A stretch of DNA of 22,566 bases from Desulfovibrio sp. Dsv1 (GCA_000403945.1 APFI01000137.1:1-22566), one strand, 5' to 3'; counted from the first letter of the stretch, positions 1-7,044 are shown. The notes: a model not told the origin generated them from the letters alone. Numbers and translations: made by a program.

Positions 1-62
1 GGGCTTGCGGAATGTCTGGACCGGGGCCTTCTGATCCGTGACGCCGCCGGCGCCAATTGCCG
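1..62. repeat. 62-bp perfect inverted repeat, left arm
   Basis: The reverse complement of 1-62 is identical base for base to 704-765. Identity stops at 63/703 on the inner side, and the outer side is cut by the window start, so the full repeat may be longer. Both arms encode the same GVTD segment of the metallophosphoesterase pseudogene. Confidence 0.95.
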
Positions 63-457
63 TCCCCGCATTTTCAGAACCACGTGGGCGCTTTCTATAG
101 GGGGTATAGATGCTCTCTTCGTGGCTTTTTTCATCCGGCCTTGGTAGCTCAGTAATATTCATGATTGCCCGCGCAGGAAAGCACGCCCAGAGGCGCGCGA
201 TTGCGCCAGCGGCGTGATGTCTCCGCTGTGTCAGGCGGGCGGTCCGTCGGCCAGATCGCTGGCGATTACGATTGGATCCGGCTTGAGCGCGTTGACCGTG
301 TCCACCATAGCCCGTACCCAGTCGCGGGGAAAGGCCGGACTGATATGCAGATCCGAAACCGGACGGTGTGCAGACCGTCCAGAGCTCGCGGCAGACGGAG
401 CAGGGCAGGGCTGAGTTTGTGCACGTCCGGCATGCGTAGGCCCTGCCGGACGTGCAC
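1..457 (-). pseudogene. Metallophosphoesterase (YkuE/YaeI-like), N-terminal half, decayed
   Basis: Reading leftwards on the minus strand, pieces of a calcineurin-like phosphoesterase appear in the right order but in different frames: a PDVHKLS...LPRALDGL stretch (about 446-380), VSDLHIS (the metal-binding D-x-H motif, about 360-340), then FPRDWVRAMVDTVNALKPD and IVIASDLADG (degraded GD motif, where active enzymes have GDLVDG). An in-frame stop follows near 235, then GNHEYY (the GNHE motif, about 165-150) followed by a stop, and AHVVL near 90. The last 62 bases carry the GVTD region and run off the left edge. With several frameshifts and stops it cannot encode a working enzyme. Active homologues are membrane-anchored phosphohydrolases of about 280-370 residues. 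A plus-strand C-terminal half lies at 704-1063. I cannot exclude that some frameshifts are sequencing errors. Confidence 0.7.
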
Positions 458-466
458 AAACTCAGC
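410..466. repeat. 23-bp perfect inverted repeat with 11-nt spacer
   Basis: Arms 410-432 and 444-466 are perfect reverse complements around an 11-nt loop (433-443). The left arm is minus-strand coding sequence for the PDVHKLS segment of the phosphoesterase pseudogene, and the right arm is the same segment copied in the opposite orientation. It joins the phosphoesterase piece to the flavodoxin fragment, so it looks like a fold-back duplication at a rearrangement junction. There is no U-tract next to it on either strand, so it is not a normal intrinsic terminator. Confidence 0.9.
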
Positions 467-487
467 AGCAGGGAGAGAAAGAAAAAA

Positions 488-691
488 AAGGGCCGTATAT
501 GAAAAAAATTCTCGCCGACCATGCAGGAGGAATCATGGCCGGGGGAGTACGGTCCGGGTATTGCCGGTATGGGAAAAATACGCGATCAGGATTTTGTGCG
601 AGGAATCAGCCGCAGCGGCAGCAAACTGCGCAAAAGGAAGAACCCCCGCTGCCACGGCGAGCCCGGCAAGCCCCTTCAATGTGTCACGCTG
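488..691 (-). pseudogene. Tat-exported flavodoxin-like protein, N-terminal fragment
   Basis: On the minus strand one frame reads QRDTLKGLAGLAVAAGV, then LPFAQFAAAAD, then KILIAYFSHTGNTRTV. This is a twin-arginine-type leader (one arginine apparently lost, hydrophobic core, AAAAD cleavage region) followed by the flavodoxin FMN-phosphate loop (T/S-x-T-G-N-T). The frame then hits a stop at 533-535. A shifted frame continues with EFFHIRP, as expected a few residues later in secreted flavodoxins. Only about 65 of roughly 200 expected residues are present; the rest is replaced by the inverted-repeat junction at 410-466. No intact start codon is seen. The fragment is non-functional, and the family assignment rests mainly on the FMN loop. 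Confidence 0.6.
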
Positions 692-703
692 GGTATGACG
701 TGG

Positions 704-765
704 CGGCAATTGGCGCCGGCGGCGTCACGGATCAGAAGGCCCCGGTCCAGACATTCCGCAAGCCC
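704..765. repeat. 62-bp perfect inverted repeat, right arm
   Basis: Partner of 1-62. The repeats bracket a 641-bp segment (63-703). Flipping that segment would place the minus-strand phosphoesterase N-terminal half directly upstream of, and in line with, the plus-strand C-terminal half. Confidence 0.95.
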
Positions 766-1063
766 TGGCGGGAGCGCCCCCGGACGTCACGCGCATCTTG
801 CCAGCCCCCCCGCCTGATCGCGCAGAGCGCCGGGGAGAACGCGGACCTTCAGCTTTCCGGCCACCCCACGGCGGCCAGCTGGCCGGGGTCAACCAACTGG
901 TGACTTTTTTCAACGACGGCTTTCTGGCTGGAGGCTATCACGCGGGAGACGCCACTCTGTATGTGAGCCCCGACAGCGACCTGTGGGCAGGCTTTCCCTG
1001 CGCCTGCTCGTGCCTTCGGAAATCACGGAGATCACGCTACGCGACCAGCGCAGTGTGCCATAA
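704..1063 (+). pseudogene. Metallophosphoesterase, C-terminal half, frameshifted
   Basis: Family-typical pieces occur in order but in alternating frames: GVTDQ and GPDIPQALAGAPPDVTRIL (740-810), PRLIAQSAGENADLQLSGH (815-865), HGGQLAGVNQLVTFFNDGFL then AGGYHAGDATLYVSP (870-970), and RLLVPSEITEITLR (1000-1045), ending at a TAA at 1061-1063. The GHTHGGQ metal-binding motif is broken: two bases are missing between SGH and HGGQ near 866. At least three frameshifts separate the pieces. The first 62 bases are the inverted copy of 1-62, and nothing upstream of 704 on the plus strand belongs to this gene. Expression as a working enzyme is not possible. Confidence 0.75.
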
Positions 1064-1113
1064 ATCCGGCGGCGCTTCCGTCCGGAATACGCTGAAAAAT
1101 CACACACCTCCCC

Positions 1114-1142
1114 TTGCCATTTTCCTAGCTTTGCAAAATAAT
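1114..1142 (+). promoter_or_regulatory. Candidate sigma-70 promoter for the methyltransferase pair
   Basis: TTGCCA (1114-1119), a 17-nt spacer, then AATAAT (1137-1142), one base off TATAAT. Transcription would start near 1149 and give a leader of about 40 nt. It sits in the AT-richer gap between the pseudogene remains and the first intact gene. Confidence 0.55.
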
Positions 1143-1189
1143 GAGCTGTGCCCGACTCTGGCTGACAAAGAGGAAAAAGGTCACAGTTG

Positions 1190-1957
1190 ATGGAAAAGCA
1201 ATGGTCATCAGGCCCTGCGGGGCATTTCGCCCTAAGCCTTCAAATGCGCCTGCTGCAGGAGAGCTTGGCGGGTTGGCCGCGCTTGGGCGCAAGCCTTCTG
1301 GAAATCAACTGCAGCGAAGGCATGTTTCTGCCCCTGCTCTGGGAATGCGGTTTTAACGTGACCGGCACGGAGCGGACGCCCTGTCTGCGGGCGCAAGCAA
1401 CCATCAATGCCGCCGCCAAAGCCGAGGTGGAAGCCGCCGCCGATGACCACCTGCCCTTTGGGGACAATGAGTTTGACTGGGTTGTGCTGCATGTTACGGC
1501 CGCCGACGACGACGCTCTCGCGGCCAGTGTGAGCGAGGCCTTACGAGTGGCGGCGCGGGGTCTGGCCGTGACCTTCTGGAATACCGCGTCCCTGCCCGGT
1601 TTCTGCCGTCGCCTGAGCGGCCGCGAAGCCGTCTGGCCAGCTCCGGGGCACAGCTGGTGGCGCGTCTGGCGGATGCTCAGGCGCTTCGGAACCGGCCGTC
1701 TGACCAGCCTGAGCACCCTTGCCGGGCCCATGCGCACCTGGAACAGACAATGCGTCGCCGCGCCCTGCAATACCTGGTTGCGCGGCCTGCCGCTGGGCGC
1801 ATGGAGCATCATCCGTCTGGATCTGGCCCCGCTCAGACCGGTGACGCCTCTGCCCCTACGCCTAGGCCGGGGACGCTTGCGCCGTCCAGAACCGGCACTG
1901 GAATGCGGGCAGAAAAATCTTGCCTCCCCCCTCAACAAACGGCGGAAAAACTCATGA
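1190..1957 (+). CDS. Class I SAM-dependent methyltransferase-like protein
   Basis: A 255-residue protein with a Rossmann methyltransferase core: motif I is LLEINCSEGMFLPLL (residues 37-51), a degenerate form of the usual D/E-x-G-x-G, followed by the acidic end of beta-2 (TGTE, 58-61). LPFGDNEFDWVVLH (88-101) is the region before and including beta-4. The C-terminal third is basic and matches no family I recognise. The substrate is unknown, and the weakened glycine-rich loop leaves open that it is not catalytic. ATG at 1190 follows a purine-rich AGGAAAAAGG (1171-1180); TTG at 1187 is an equally spaced alternative adding one residue. The stop overlaps the next start as ATGA, so the two proteins are translationally coupled. 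Resemblance to the BioC/UbiE type is only at fold level. Confidence 0.75.
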   Translation: MEKQWSSGPAGHFALSLQMRLLQESLAGWPRLGASLLEINCSEGMFLPLLWECGFNVTGTERTPCLRAQATINAAAKAEVEAAADDHLPFGDNEFDWVVLHVTAADDDALAASVSEALRVAARGLAVTFWNTASLPGFCRRLSGREAVWPAPGHSWWRVWRMLRRFGTGRLTSLSTLAGPMRTWNRQCVAAPCNTWLRGLPLGAWSIIRLDLAPLRPVTPLPLRLGRGRLRRPEPALECGQKNLASPLNKRRKNS

Positions 1958-3078
1958 AGCTGCCCCTGCTTTCCCCATTGATCGCCATGGCGCGCGCGCA
2001 TCTTCTGGCCCTGACCACGGCCCTGCTGGTGGCAGCCCTGACTGCGGGCGGCCTTTACGGCTGGCGCTATTACCAGTACCGCCAGAGCAGCGAGTATGCC
2101 TTTATCCGCCTGACTGGGGCCCTCACGCCGCCCAAGCCGGAAGAGCTGGCCCTGCTCGTGGATTTCAACACCCTCTCCGAACATCTGGCCAAGGCCGTCA
2201 TGGAAGTTTTTGCCTTTTTCAAACGCGGACCGGACCAAATTCATGATCTGAAAAACATCATCCAGACCGGTCTGCTCAAAAAATTTCTGAGCAAGGAAGA
2301 ACCGCCCAAGGGCGAGGCGACCCAAGAGGATGATCCGCAAAAACTGCTGCAACATCCGCTGATTCTGCTGCCGCCCGACTTTCTGGCCCAGCTCACCTCC
2401 AGCCTCAGCATACGCCGGACTGAAAACGGTACGGTTCTGATCTCCGCCAGCATCCAGCATCCGCAGCTGAAGCGCACCTTTCCCCTGATCCTGAGCATGG
2501 AGCATGGACCGGGCGGATGGGTCGTCCGAGAACTGGTCAACGCCGCCGAACTGGCCAAACAGCTTCGCGCCGCCCTGCTCGCGCGCCTGACTGCCCGCCA
2601 TGATGGGCTGATCCGCAGGAACGCCGCCACCCGAAAACGCATGGACGGCATTCTGGCCCTGCAATCCTGCACGGCCAGCGCGGGTCTGCTTTCCGACGGC
2701 AAAACCCTGGTGCTGGTGGCGCATGTGCTGGCCCGCAACACAGGTGACGTTTCCGTGAACAATCTGGATCTAGACGCCACCTTCAGCGGCCCGGACGGCA
2801 CGAAACTGCTGCGCCGTTTTCTCAATACGGCCCGGCCCATCGCGCCGGGCGAGGATTTCGAGCAGCGCTGGAGCATCGAACTGGACGGGCAGAGTCCGCA
2901 GGGCCAGCAAATTCTGGCGGCGAGGCCGCTCACCTGCTCCGCCGGATGGCGCACCTTGGGGTTGAGCAATGCCGAAGTGCTGCATATTGTCGATGTCCCC
3001 GACATTCTGCAAGCGTGCGACAAGCCGGGGCATAATCATCCTTTGGGTTTCTGCCTCTCGCCCATCTTTCAAAACTGA
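1954..3078 (+). CDS. Membrane-anchored DUF2939-like protein
   Basis: A 374-residue protein with one N-terminal membrane segment (about residues 16-36) and a WRYYQYRQSSEYAFIRL junction, so most of it probably lies in the periplasm. The sequence after the anchor (LTPPKPEELALLVDFNTLSE, 57-76) resembles the DUF2939 pattern, in which a short repeat unit is followed by a VDF motif. Residues 240-330 contain SDGKTLVLVAHVLARNTGDV and a later PIAPGEDFEQRWSI, which look like a beta-sandwich of the kind that compares an effector strand with a reference strand. No catalytic motif is visible. It starts inside the stop codon of the methyltransferase gene (4-base overlap), which argues for a shared role, but that role is unknown. 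The start is fixed by the overlap. Confidence 0.7.
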   Translation: MKLPLLSPLIAMARAHLLALTTALLVAALTAGGLYGWRYYQYRQSSEYAFIRLTGALTPPKPEELALLVDFNTLSEHLAKAVMEVFAFFKRGPDQIHDLKNIIQTGLLKKFLSKEEPPKGEATQEDDPQKLLQHPLILLPPDFLAQLTSSLSIRRTENGTVLISASIQHPQLKRTFPLILSMEHGPGGWVVRELVNAAELAKQLRAALLARLTARHDGLIRRNAATRKRMDGILALQSCTASAGLLSDGKTLVLVAHVLARNTGDVSVNNLDLDATFSGPDGTKLLRRFLNTARPIAPGEDFEQRWSIELDGQSPQGQQILAARPLTCSAGWRTLGLSNAEVLHIVDVPDILQACDKPGHNHPLGFCLSPIFQN

Positions 3079-3201
3079 TTCCAGCTGACGACCGAAAGAC
3101 AAATGCGGAAGTATCTTCAGCAGGTTAGCAGCGGAGTGAAAATATGGCTTTTCTCTCCAAGACATCTGTGCCATAGTAGGGCGGTTTAAGTACGAAAGCT
3201 T

Positions 3202-3222
3202 CCGCCGGCGTGAATCCGGCGG
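3202..3222 (+). other. GC-rich hairpin in the pgl leader
   Basis: CCGCCGG (3202-3208) and CCGGCGG (3216-3222) form a perfect 7-bp stem around a 7-nt loop, 10 nt before the pgl Shine-Dalgarno. It is followed by CATTTACG rather than a U-run, so it is at best a weak terminator for the upstream pair. The rest of the gap at 3079-3243 shows no recognisable element. Confidence 0.4.
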
Positions 3223-3243
3223 CATTTACGCAAGGAGCCTCAC

Positions 3244-3990
3244 ATGCAGGGCCGTAGCCGTTCCATCCATCTTTCCGTGCATATCCACAAAAATCCTGCC
3301 GCCATGGCCGAACGCGCCGCTCACATCCTGGCGGCGGCATGCGAAGAAGCCGTGGCCGAACGCGGCGTATTCAAGATCGCCCTTTCCGGCGGACAGACCC
3401 CCATCCCCCTTTTCAGTCTGCTGGCCGCCAGCGACTGGACGGACCGGCTGCCTTGGGACAAAATGACCTTTTTCTGGGTGGATGAACGCTGTGTGGGACC
3501 CGAGCACCCGGAGAGCAACTACGGTCTGGCCCGACGCGAACTGCTGAGCCAAGTACCTGCCACGCACTTTTTCCGCATGCGCGGCGAAGCCGACCCGGTG
3601 GAGGCCGCCGTCAAGTACGAACAGCAGATCCGCAACGGCTTCAATCTCGGCCCGCAGGAACTGCCGCGCTTCGACTTCATGCTGCTGGGCATGGGCGAGG
3701 ACGGGCACACTGGATCCATCTTCCCCAACTCTCCGGCCTTGGCCGAGAAAAAACGCCTGGTCATTGACCAGTACGTGCCCGAACGCAAGGCCGACCGTCT
3801 GACCCTGACCCTGCCGGTCATCAACAACGCCCGCTGCTGCATGTTTCTGGTCACCGGCGCGGAAAAACACGACGTGCTTTCCCGCGCCCTCAATCTTCTG
3901 GCCGAACCTACCCTGCCCGCCCAGATGGTCCGTCCGAGCATCGGCGATCTGATCTGGGTTGTGGACGAGGCCGCCGCCACCGGCAACTAA
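3244..3990 (+). CDS. pgl: 6-phosphogluconolactonase
   Basis: A 248-residue DevB/SOL-type lactonase that hydrolyses 6-phosphoglucono-delta-lactone to 6-phosphogluconate in the oxidative pentose phosphate pathway, in the cytosol. Family landmarks seen: ALSGGQTPIPLFSLL (46-60), FFWVDERCVGPEHPESNYGL (77-96) and LLGMGEDGHTGSIFP (147-161), the last containing the phosphate-binding and catalytic GxGxDGH stretch. Length is typical (about 230-260). A strong AAGGAG (3232-3237) six bases before ATG fixes the start. No zwf or gnd neighbour lies in the window, so it appears to be a single-gene unit, closed by the intrinsic terminator at 4030-4066. It is convergent with the M15 peptidase gene. Confidence 0.93.
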   Translation: MQGRSRSIHLSVHIHKNPAAMAERAAHILAAACEEAVAERGVFKIALSGGQTPIPLFSLLAASDWTDRLPWDKMTFFWVDERCVGPEHPESNYGLARRELLSQVPATHFFRMRGEADPVEAAVKYEQQIRNGFNLGPQELPRFDFMLLGMGEDGHTGSIFPNSPALAEKKRLVIDQYVPERKADRLTLTLPVINNARCCMFLVTGAEKHDVLSRALNLLAEPTLPAQMVRPSIGDLIWVVDEAAATGN

Positions 3991-4000
3991 GCGCATCTCC

Positions 4001-4861
4001 TCAAAGGCGAGGCTCCATTTCGTCCGTCGCGCCGCCGGTTTTGAAACCGGCGGCGTTCATTTTTTCCAGCCCCAGCAGAATGCGCGCCTTGCAGATCAGT
4101 TCCGGACGGTATTCAAAGTGCATGAGGTCGTACTCGTGCCACTTGCCGCCCCAGATGAAGCCCTGCGATTCAAAGGCCGCCACAATGGCCTGAGGATAAC
4201 CTTGCTGCATGGGATGGGGCCGCAGGCGACTCCAGCGCCAGTAGGGCGCGCGCCGGGCGCCCAAGTCCAGGGCCACGCCATAGGCATGCGGGCTCATGCG
4301 CTGTTCACCGGCCACGCGGCGCCACAAAAAACCGCCGTCAGACTTGAGCAGGCCGCGCAATCCCGGATCTTGGCGCACGGCTTCGGCCAGCACGGGTTCC
4401 ACTTTTCGCAGGGCCAGCGCCGCCGCTCTTGTCATGCGGACGGACTGCCCCAGCAGTAGCACCGTGCGCAGGCCCCTGCCCACCTCTCCGGCATCCGCGC
4501 CGTACAAAGCTGCCAGTAGTGCGTAGGAGCGCCGCCGCCCAAGCGCGACGCCCGCCGGAGTGGCGGGACGTTCCGGATCCAGAGGGTAGAGGTCGGCCAT
4601 GCTGGTCCGCACGTCCACATTCCAGGGATCAACCTGAAGTTCGGCCCGCGCCCGGCTGTAAAGCACCCGGCGGCCATCGGACAGCGCCAGCCATTGCGCG
4701 CCGTCGTCGTCACGCTCCAGGGCGCTCACGACGGGATAGGACAGGCGCAGACAGTAGAGATTGAGCTCGTCCTCCGCCGGGACATCCGGCACGGACGGCA
4801 AAGCATGAACCATGCCGGGCGCGCAACACAGCAGCCAGCAAAACAACAAGAAACAGCGCAT
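4001..4861 (-). CDS. Secreted M15-family D-alanyl-D-alanine carboxypeptidase
   Basis: A 286-residue protein with an N-terminal signal peptide (MRCFLLFCWLLCC...HA, cleavage near residue 20). The zinc-peptidase signature of the VanY/M15 group is present: SPHAYGVALD (190-199) gives the H-x6-D metal ligands and WHEYDLMHFEY (241-251) the M-H-F-E element with the third ligand. Preceding residues LLKSDGGFLWRRV (171-183) fit the substrate groove of M15_4-type enzymes. It should cleave peptide stems of peptidoglycan in the periplasm; whether it is a DD-carboxypeptidase or an LD-endopeptidase cannot be settled here. The Shine-Dalgarno is weak (AGG, about 9 nt upstream). Its last coding bases overlap the pgl terminator. 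It diverges from mtaB with only 46 bp between the starts. Confidence 0.85.
   Translation of the reverse strand: MRCFLLFCWLLCCAPGMVHALPSVPDVPAEDELNLYCLRLSYPVVSALERDDDGAQWLALSDGRRVLYSRARAELQVDPWNVDVRTSMADLYPLDPERPATPAGVALGRRRSYALLAALYGADAGEVGRGLRTVLLLGQSVRMTRAAALALRKVEPVLAEAVRQDPGLRGLLKSDGGFLWRRVAGEQRMSPHAYGVALDLGARRAPYWRWSRLRPHPMQQGYPQAIVAAFESQGFIWGGKWHEYDLMHFEYRPELICKARILLGLEKMNAAGFKTGGATDEMEPRL
4030..4066 (+). terminator. Intrinsic terminator of pgl, inside the 3' end of the M15 gene
   Basis: A 12-base self-complementary stem (4030-4041 with 4044-4055; the innermost pairs must open to form a loop) is followed by a T-rich tract (4056-4066). It lies 40 bp after the pgl stop, within the last codons of the opposing peptidase gene. 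Confidence 0.8.
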
Positions 4862-4894
4862 GTTTCAGCCTGACCCGGCCCGCCCGCGCTTGTC

Positions 4895-4901
4895 AAGGAG
4901 G
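4895..4901 (+). promoter_or_regulatory. Shine-Dalgarno that favours a TTG start for mtaB
   Basis: AAGGAGG, a full anti-16S match, lies 6 nt before TTG 4908 but 24 nt before the first ATG at 4926. The spacing supports TTG as the real start. Confidence 0.6.
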
Positions 4902-4907
4902 GCGCTT

Positions 4908-6320
4908 TTGCGTACATCAGCGGCTATGCCTGCCTGGAAATTCTTCATTGCCACCTTCGGCTGCAAGGTCAATCAGTACGAAAGCCAATCCCTGCGCGAA
5001 GCTTGGCAAAAGCTGGGCGGCGTGGAGTGCGATACGCCGGGTAAGGCCGACGTGCTCTGCGTCAACAGTTGCGCCATCACCGCCAAGGGCGAACGCGACG
5101 CGCGCAACGCGGTTTTCCGCCTGCGGCGCGAAGCCCCGGCCGCCCGCCTGATCCTCACCGGCTGCGCGGCCCGTCTGTTCGCGAAATTCCGTCCCCGACC
5201 CGACGCGATCTGGGCCGAACCGGACCTTCTGGTGCCGCAGGAGGATAAAAGCCGCCTGCTGCGCGGTCCGTGGCCTAGGGAAAGCATTCCCGCGTTCCCG
5301 GCGGATACGGCTTTTCCACCTTTTCAGATCAGCGCCTTCCGGCGTGCCCGACCTGTGCTCAAAGTGCAGGACGGCTGCGCCCACCGCTGCACATACTGCA
5401 TTGTACCGCTCACACGCGGCAAGCCCCGCAGCCGCGCCCCGCAAGAAGTTCTGGAGGAAGCCCGCCGCCTGCTGCGCGCCGGTTATGCGGAACTGATGCT
5501 TTCCGGCGTCAATCTGCGCCAATACGGACGCGACGTCCCCGGCTACGGCGACTTCTGGGACCTGCTACGCTTTCTGGACGAAAATCTGGCCCCGAAATTC
5601 GAGGGCCGGGCGCGGCTGCGGATCAGCTCTCTAGAGCCTTCTCAGCTGGTCGGACGCGGCTTGGCCACCTTGACGGCATGCCGCATGCTCTGCCCGCATT
5701 TACATATTTCGCTCCAGCACGCCAGTCCGGCGGTGCTCAAGCGCATGGGGCGCGGCCATTATACGGCGGCCATGCTGGAAGAAGCCGTGGCATCTCTGGC
5801 GGCCCACTGGCCGCGCATGGGACTGGGGGCGGACATCCTAGTGGGCTTTCCCGGCGAAACGGCCGAAGACCTGCGCCTGCTGCTGGAACTGATTGAACGC
5901 ATGCCCCTGAGCTATGCGCACGTCTTTCCCTATTCGCGACGGCCGGGCACGGCGGCGGACGCCTTTGCCGATCATCTGCCCCAGGCCGTCAAACTCAGGC
6001 GCGCCGCCTTGACGCGCGAAGCCGTGGCACGCCGTCACCAGCGTTTTTTGCGGAACCAACTCGACCTGCCAAGCATGCTGGTGGCCGCCGACGCCTTGAA
6101 GCACTCCCCTCCAAAAGCGAAACATGAAGATCCGGAAACCGGGCACGACTTCGGCGTATGGTGCAAAGGTGTCAACGAATTTTACGCTCCCTGCCTGTTC
6201 CGCGCCCCGGCGGCGGGCGCGGATGGTCAGCCCGACGCACTGACCGGCCTGCTGTCCGCGCGGCCCGTGCAGGTCACGGAAAAAGGCCTGCTGGTGGAAC
6301 TGAAAAAACATGAAGCATGA
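4908..6320 (+). CDS. mtaB: tRNA methylthiotransferase, MiaB/MtaB family
   Basis: A radical-SAM methylthiotransferase acting on tRNA; the MtaB group converts t6A37 to ms2t6A37. In ATG-4926 numbering, the N-terminal UPF0004 domain has three cluster cysteines, C13 (FGCKVNQYES), C49 (CVNSCAIT) and C80 (LTGCAARL). The radical SAM cluster is CAHRCTYC (C151, C155, C158). LSGVNLRQYGRD is a family-typical turn, and the C-terminal segment PVQVTEKGLLVEL is a short TRAM-like strand pair. FGCKVNQYES and the spacing fit MtaB (YqeV) better than MiaB or RimO. Length is 464-470 residues, slightly above the usual 430-450. I chose TTG 4908 because of the Shine-Dalgarno at 4895-4901; ATG 4926 gives the shorter conventional form. 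The terminator at 6323-6346 follows directly. Confidence 0.88.
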   Translation: MRTSAAMPAWKFFIATFGCKVNQYESQSLREAWQKLGGVECDTPGKADVLCVNSCAITAKGERDARNAVFRLRREAPAARLILTGCAARLFAKFRPRPDAIWAEPDLLVPQEDKSRLLRGPWPRESIPAFPADTAFPPFQISAFRRARPVLKVQDGCAHRCTYCIVPLTRGKPRSRAPQEVLEEARRLLRAGYAELMLSGVNLRQYGRDVPGYGDFWDLLRFLDENLAPKFEGRARLRISSLEPSQLVGRGLATLTACRMLCPHLHISLQHASPAVLKRMGRGHYTAAMLEEAVASLAAHWPRMGLGADILVGFPGETAEDLRLLLELIERMPLSYAHVFPYSRRPGTAADAFADHLPQAVKLRRAALTREAVARRHQRFLRNQLDLPSMLVAADALKHSPPKAKHEDPETGHDFGVWCKGVNEFYAPCLFRAPAAGADGQPDALTGLLSARPVQVTEKGLLVELKKHEA

Positions 6321-6322
6321 AG

Positions 6323-6346
6323 AAAGGGGGCCGAAGTCCCTTTTTT
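6323..6346 (+). terminator. Intrinsic terminator of mtaB
   Basis: AAAGGGG (6323-6329) pairs with TCCCTTT (6337-6343) around a 7-nt loop, running into six T (6341-6346), 3 nt after the mtaB stop. A-richness on the left arm may allow it also to act for the opposing gene. Confidence 0.75.
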
Positions 6347-6364
6347 ATATGCGGCGCAAGTTGA

Positions 6365-6946
6365 CTAAACGCTGATTTTGCCGCCCAGCATCTTGATAAA
6401 GGCCGCGATCCAGGCCGGATGCGCGGGCCAAGCCGGGGCCGTGACCAAGTTGCCGTCCACCACCGCGTTGGTGAAGGTTTCATTGGTGTCGGTCCAAGTG
6501 GCCCCGGCGTCCACTACGTCGGGCTTCACCGCCGGGTAGGCGGTGCAGGTGCAGCCTTTCAGCACCCCGGCGGAGACTAGGATCTGCGGGCCGTGGCAGA
6601 CAGCCGCAATGGGTTTTTTGGCCGCGTTGAACTCACGCACGATTTCCAGCAGGCGGGAATTCAGACGCAGATATTCCGGAGCGCGGCCGCCAGGCACGAC
6701 CAAACCCGCGTAATCGGCGGTATTGACCTTGTCGAAATCATAATTGATGACAAAATTGTGACCGCGCTTTTCGGAGTAGGTCTGGTCGCCCTCAAAGTCA
6801 TGAATGGCGGTCCTCACCGTATCGCCGGTTTTTTTGCCGGGGCAGACGGCATGCACTTCATAGCCCACCATCTGGAGCATCTGAAAGGGCACCATCACTT
6901 CATAGTCTTCCACAAAATCTCCGGCCAGCAATAAAATCTTTTTCAT
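6365..6946 (-). CDS. DJ-1/PfpI family protein
   Basis: A 193-residue single-domain member of the DJ-1/PfpI superfamily (proteases, deglycases, chaperones and glyoxalases). MKKILLLAGDFVEDYEVMVP carries the conserved acidic residue (E13) that sits next to the nucleophile. AAVCHGPQILVSAGVLKG (114-131) is the nucleophile elbow with C117, followed by H118 as in PfpI. VVPGGRAPEYLR (83-94) is the other hallmark. PfpI-type members of this length usually act as hexamers in the cytosol. The exact reaction cannot be read from sequence, since protease or glyoxal-repair activity varies within the family. The start is set by AAGGAG 8 nt before ATG 6946; reading further upstream would run through the promoter region. 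Confidence 0.88.
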   Translation of the reverse strand: MKKILLLAGDFVEDYEVMVPFQMLQMVGYEVHAVCPGKKTGDTVRTAIHDFEGDQTYSEKRGHNFVINYDFDKVNTADYAGLVVPGGRAPEYLRLNSRLLEIVREFNAAKKPIAAVCHGPQILVSAGVLKGCTCTAYPAVKPDVVDAGATWTDTNETFTNAVVDGNLVTAPAWPAHPAWIAAFIKMLGGKISV

Positions 6947-7044
6947 ACTCTTTACTCCTTGGACAGGTCCCGACGGGACCGCCATGCATGGCTCCGGCAG
7001 GACACGGTTGACTGGTTTACGGCGCCAAGAAGAGCTCGCGTCTC

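Noticed and set aside
140..160. TGGTAGCTCAGT resembles the D-arm of a tRNA gene
   Set aside because: No T-arm (GGTTCGA-type) or acceptor pairing follows; on the minus strand the bases are part of the phosphoesterase GNHEYY region.
410..466. Inverted repeat as an intrinsic terminator
   Set aside because: No U-tract follows the stem on either strand; the A-run at 482-489 would be upstream, not downstream, for a minus-strand transcript.
165..903. Several overlapping plus-strand reading frames of 98-177 codons
   Set aside because: They have no family features and lie opposite or across the flavodoxin and phosphoesterase fragments; high GC keeps them open by chance.
1240..2724. 494-codon minus-strand reading frame
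   Set aside because: Antisense to the methyltransferase and DUF2939-like genes, which have start sites, coupling and recognisable domains; the antisense product is low-complexity and rich in Q, G and R.
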